From Flavobacterium sp. (GTDB lineage: Bacteria > Bacteroidota > Bacteroidia > Flavobacteriales > Flavobacteriaceae): a DNA stretch of 34,933 nt. A program made the position numbers and the translations under genes. The notes beneath the pieces were generated by a model. The model saw nothing but the letters and a program-made list of their open reading frames with translations. It made no database searches and was not told the DNA's origin. The stretch covers positions 1 through 34,933 of the forward strand of contig QQUG01000044.1 in NCBI GenBank assembly GCA_008501705.1, read 5' to 3'. Position 1 is the stretch's first letter, and every line of letters starts with the position of its first letter. Shown here piece by piece: positions 31,176-34,933 of this stretch.

Positions 31176-31532
31176 ATGGAAAAGACAGAACCAAAAATGC
31201 TTAAGTTCAGAGGTAGTGAATATCCTTGTTGTGCAAGCTTAACGATGGGGGTTATAGGAGGAAAATGGAAAACAGTGATCTTATATCATTTAATGCACAA
31301 AACACTTCGCTATAACGAGTTAAGAAAGGAAATGCCCACCGTTACTGAAAGAACCTTGAGTTTGCAGCTAAAAGCCCTGGAAGAAGATGGCTTAATTAAA
31401 AGAAAGGTGTATACGTCCAAGCCACCTTTGAAAGTTGAGTATTCCTTAACCGATCTCGGTAAAACCTTAATTCCGTTAATTCAGTCTATTGCGGATTGGG
31501 GTGACTTTGTAGTTGAAAAATATGCAAAGTAG
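31176..31532 (+). CDS. HxlR-family winged-helix transcriptional regulator
   Basis: EYPCCASLTMGVIGGKWKTVILYHLMHKTLRYNELRKEMPTVTERTLSLQLKALEEDGLIKRKVY...VEYSLTDLGKTLIPLI. Confidence 0.96.
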   Translation: MEKTEPKMLKFRGSEYPCCASLTMGVIGGKWKTVILYHLMHKTLRYNELRKEMPTVTERTLSLQLKALEEDGLIKRKVYTSKPPLKVEYSLTDLGKTLIPLIQSIADWGDFVVEKYAK

Positions 31533-31742
31533 GGGGTTAGTTTGTTGCTGAGGGGCCTGTGTATGAGTAGTTGCGTGGGTAAGCCTTTAACTTAGCGTGT
31601 CGGTATGGTAGGTAGGTTTCTTTAAATTTGTGATGATTAATTGGGGGGAGGCAAAACTAAGGTTTTTGAACCAAGTAAGCAGGGGGGAAATTTATTCTTT
31701 GGCAAAATATACCCTACGGTCGTGGGAACTAATGTAACAAGC

Positions 31743-32852
31743 TTATGACAAATATGAATGACTAGCAAAAAGGATATTCCTTTTATAAAATTTGTTTAGA
31801 AATAAGTTTGGGAGTATTCTTTCAGCGCTTTCTTGAAGAATACTAAATAAGGGCCTAAAATGGTCATACTTACCTTCATATACTTCTCTCCATAGATTTG
31901 GTCTATATCTTACCCAGATACTTAAAAGGTAAAATAATTTAAAGTATAGAAGAAATACGTCATCTATGGTTAATAATGGTTTTAATGTGCAGCTTGCGGC
32001 AATGGGTGAATTGTATTTAGGCTTTAGGGTAATATATTGAGCAAGGACATCGTCGCATCTAAATTCTTCTTTCGAAGAATCTTTATTAGTTTTTTTTCTG
32101 TATTCAAATTGATATTCTTCAGGAATACTCAAAATATTATTTATTAAATCCGCTTCCAGATATTCAGTATTTTGAAACTTATTTATGCTTACTTTAAAAG
32201 ATGCAGGTTCTACTTTGTAATTTTTACTTGCATAATAATTTAGATAATATGGTTGCTCTTTAAATATTTCTGAGTAAATGTTCTTTAATTCTGGAATACG
32301 AGCTAATAGTTCTTTTAATGAAACGATTTTGTGAATTTGCTCCTCAGGTACTTTATCTATTTTTCGATAGTAATTAGGGGTAATTATCTTTTTCGTGTCA
32401 AATAACATTCTATCTAGATATTCTTTAAAAAAACCATTCGGACAGCAATAAATGAATTCATTTTCAGCGATATTACCGGTTGCTGTACGGTAAATGGATT
32501 TTAGACCGTGACCTCCGTTTTTTGAGAAGTTTTCAACATCGCTTAGGGTTAATGGGTTATTAACGTTTGCGATAAGTAAGGCGCTCAATAAATTATACGT
32601 ACCGTAATAAATCGAAATTATACTTGGTGTCAAATTTCTAGCGTCAGATTGATTAAATAAATCTCTCGCACTACGAATACAAAACGTTATGCCTTTAGCT
32701 TTTTCATTCAATAATTCATCATTAAGTCCTAGTCCGGCTAACTGTGATTGACGGGTTAATTCCTCAATAACACCATTATGCGTCGTTAGAATATCAATTC
32801 GTTGCCAAATTGCAATTTTCGGAGTTTCTGTAAAAATTCTTTCGTGATCCAT
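31743..32852 (-). CDS. YaaC-like protein
   Basis: ITFCIRSARDLFNQSDARNLTPSIISIYYGTYNLLSALLIA, NGGHGLKSI, and C-terminal RPNLWREVYEGKYDHFRPLFSILQESAERILPNLFLNKFY resemble YaaC-family architecture. Confidence 0.7.
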   Translation of the reverse strand: MDHERIFTETPKIAIWQRIDILTTHNGVIEELTRQSQLAGLGLNDELLNEKAKGITFCIRSARDLFNQSDARNLTPSIISIYYGTYNLLSALLIANVNNPLTLSDVENFSKNGGHGLKSIYRTATGNIAENEFIYCCPNGFFKEYLDRMLFDTKKIITPNYYRKIDKVPEEQIHKIVSLKELLARIPELKNIYSEIFKEQPYYLNYYASKNYKVEPASFKVSINKFQNTEYLEADLINNILSIPEEYQFEYRKKTNKDSSKEEFRCDDVLAQYITLKPKYNSPIAASCTLKPLLTIDDVFLLYFKLFYLLSIWVRYRPNLWREVYEGKYDHFRPLFSILQESAERILPNLFLNKFYKRNILFASHSYLS

Positions 32853-32988
32853 AAATTTGTTATATCCGTGTCACATGGAGCAACGTTGTATTGTATTCAG
32901 ATGAAAAACTAATTAAAATTGTAACTTCCACGAATAATTTCAATAGAAATCCACACAGTCATCAATGTTATGTCTTTCTAAGAATTGT

Positions 32989-34503
32989 TTATTCGGTAAT
33001 TTTTAAATTTTTATCAAGCTTCAAACCGTTAATGTATTCCCGAAAATTTTCAAGATTTATTTTAGGTGATGACCGAATTTTGTCTTCTCTTCCCTCCTCG
33101 TCTTTTTGCCCTGGTTCCACCTGTTTGAAGTTTCGAGGATTTGCATTTGGAAATAGACCAACATCTACTAAGTATGCTGAATATCTCGTGCCATCACTCG
33201 GAGCTGAACTTGTATTTGAGTTTGCAATATGTATTAATCTAAGATCAACTAGTTCTTTAATTGCCTGATTGATTTGTGGATATTTTAGTATTTCAGAATT
33301 TGATATTAAGAAAGCGTTCCATTTTTTATTCTCGACGATTTCATTTCTAATATGCTGTAAATAATGTTCTAAAATCTCTTTCTCATCCTGTGAGTCAGTT
33401 TTAAATGCTTCTAATTTATTTGGTAGATTTTCAATACTAGTTTCAATTACCAAAGGTTTACTAATACTCGTTTGACCATTAATTATTTTATTACCTAGAT
33501 CTAAAAACAAGGAGAAAAAATCTCTTGGCACTCCTCCTGATGCTAAACAAAGAAATCTAAATCCGTTTTCTGAAAAAACATTCTCGTAATCAATGTTTAC
33601 GTCAACTTTATTATTTACGCTAATAAGGAGATTTTTCATAAAACTCACAAGAGAATTAAAATTTTCAAAATTATAATCAAGATTTAATGATTGACCGTCA
33701 TGCTTAACTTCCATCCCTATGTAGGTTTCTCCTTGGGTGTAAAGCGAAGTCCTATGTTTTATTGAAGCAATTTTTAAATAAAGTCGTGTATTCTTTGAGA
33801 TACGATGGAAAAAGTCGGCAAAATAAGGTTGGTCGGTTTTTCTAATAAAATAGAAATCATCTAGAATAAGAAAAATATCTTTATCCAAGTATTCGGACGA
33901 TTGTTGAATTAGTTCTTTAAAATCTGTTAGTTCATTACGTAGAATATTCAGTTTGTCAATTTTTAATGTTTTCGACGATTCTAATTCTTCACTCACTTCT
34001 GCACCAACTTTTGTGTTTGTCTCACCAAACCCGGCACTCGCCTCACCTAATATTTTGCTACCAGTTTTACTTCTCATAGATTCCTCGTATTGATCTGGAC
34101 TTCTTAATCTATTATCGAGCTGAATTAAATATTTATCTAATGAGCGGGAAATCTTTCTTGTCTGGTAACCACGTTTCACTTGCCACCAAGAATAATTGTT
34201 ATCCAAGTTTGTTTTAAGCTGCTTTATTACAATCCTCAAAACTTGAATTATAGAATCTGGAAAGCTTATATCCTTATAATCATCAAGATTTACTGAAATA
34301 ATGATGTTATCCTTTGCTCGAGTCTTTAGAGATTTCAATAACAATGACTTTCCAGATCCTCTTCGACCATATATAATTTGGTTTTGTTTGCTTTCAAGAC
34401 GATCAATGTGACCTTTCGGATCTAAATACTCAATCGTTGTTTGCTCTGTAACACGAATATTTTCTTCAATATACCTCAAAACTTTTCTTAAATCTTCGTT
34501 CAT
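32989..34503 (-). CDS. ORC/CDC6-like P-loop AAA ATPase
   Basis: Walker A IIYGRRGSGKSLLLKSL; Walker B DIFLILDDFYFI; GGVPRDFF; C-terminal winged-helix-like LKYPQINQAIKELVDLRLIHIAN. Start set at ATG 34503 (MNEDLRKVLRYIEENI), not the TTG at 34560. Confidence 0.8.
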   Translation of the reverse strand: MNEDLRKVLRYIEENIRVTEQTTIEYLDPKGHIDRLESKQNQIIYGRRGSGKSLLLKSLKTRAKDNIIISVNLDDYKDISFPDSIIQVLRIVIKQLKTNLDNNYSWWQVKRGYQTRKISRSLDKYLIQLDNRLRSPDQYEESMRSKTGSKILGEASAGFGETNTKVGAEVSEELESSKTLKIDKLNILRNELTDFKELIQQSSEYLDKDIFLILDDFYFIRKTDQPYFADFFHRISKNTRLYLKIASIKHRTSLYTQGETYIGMEVKHDGQSLNLDYNFENFNSLVSFMKNLLISVNNKVDVNIDYENVFSENGFRFLCLASGGVPRDFFSLFLDLGNKIINGQTSISKPLVIETSIENLPNKLEAFKTDSQDEKEILEHYLQHIRNEIVENKKWNAFLISNSEILKYPQINQAIKELVDLRLIHIANSNTSSAPSDGTRYSAYLVDVGLFPNANPRNFKQVEPGQKDEEGREDKIRSSPKINLENFREYINGLKLDKNLKITE

Positions 34504-34607
34504 TTTATACTTATTGAAAATTAAAGCCAACGCTTCTATAAAAATAACAATCCCCACCAACCCACCTTACGGAATCCCATAAATTTCCTTAACACAGTTT
34601 TCAACAC

Positions 34608-34933
34608 CTATCCCCCCAACTGTACCGCTTTTTGCATGGCCTGATAACGTTTTTTCCACTTAGCGCGGTCCTTGTTTAAATGATCGTCTATATGCACAGG
34701 GTCCTTGGTATTGAACAATCCACCCCAGCGGAGCTCGGGATCGTCTATAATGGCTTTTAAAAATTGGCGTACCGGGCCGGGGACGTTGGGGTACTTTCTC
34801 AAGACCGTTGAGTTGGCCCATTTGCCATTGTCGTACACCAGGTTCATATCGATGCCATGGCCGGCCAGGTGGTTCGAAAATGTGGCCGGAGGCACAATGG
34901 CACCATTCACATTGGTGGAGGTGCGAAAGGAGC
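34608..34933 (-). CDS. M15-family metallopeptidase (partial, open at the right edge)
   Basis: Frame stays open through the edge (SFRTSTNVNGAIVPPATFSNHLAGHGIDMNLVYD...); HxxGxxxD-type HLAGHGIDMNL and DPVHIDDH. Confidence 0.75.
   Translation of the reverse strand, partial: SFRTSTNVNGAIVPPATFSNHLAGHGIDMNLVYDNGKWANSTVLRKYPNVPGPVRQFLKAIIDDPELRWGGLFNTKDPVHIDDHLNKDRAKWKKRYQAMQKAVQLGG

Noticed and set aside
32891-33268. 125-aa plus-strand ORF antisense to the ATPase C-terminus
   Set aside because: No domain features; overlaps a credible ATPase frame.
34504-34560. 19-aa hydrophobic N-terminal extension of the ATPase from a TTG start
   Set aside because: ATG 34503 gives a sensible N-terminus; the extension is probably the promoter/leader region.

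Overview
The window looks like a 34.9-kb chromosomal segment from a Bacteroidetes/Flavobacteriaceae-type genome. Support comes from DUF5916, DUF6146/DUF6787-type proteins, a BatA-type membrane protein and TAnnTTTG promoter motifs. About 30 genes are assignable. Most are housekeeping or generic: a GAF histidine kinase, a DUF2400/TIGR02757 protein, a LolD-like ABC ATPase, msrA-folE, a TonB receptor cluster, serA/serC, a LuxC-type acyl-CoA reductase with a divergent ferredoxin, and katG. Three parts deserve attention. (1) A histidine kinase/NtrC-type sigma54 activator pair (18855-21310) is followed by a strict sigma54 (-24/-12) promoter match at 21452. Downstream is a collinear gene set (21497-25769): two unannotated microproteins, glutamate dehydrogenase, a GreA/Rnk-like protein, two tandem paralogous small proteins, a UspA-like protein and a small basic protein. 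The only other strict match I found is at 7567, just upstream of a small membrane-protein gene. (2) An HxlR-regulated electrophile/redox cassette (27645-31532) has a perfect 17-bp palindrome overlapping a well-formed Bacteroidetes promoter. (3) An isolated, AT-rich two-gene module (31743-34503) encodes an ORC/CDC6-like P-loop ATPase and a YaaC-like protein. It is my best candidate for an undescribed (possibly anti-phage) system. I found no tRNA, rRNA, transposase, integrase or CRISPR array. All assignments come from reading sequence by eye; no database search was run.
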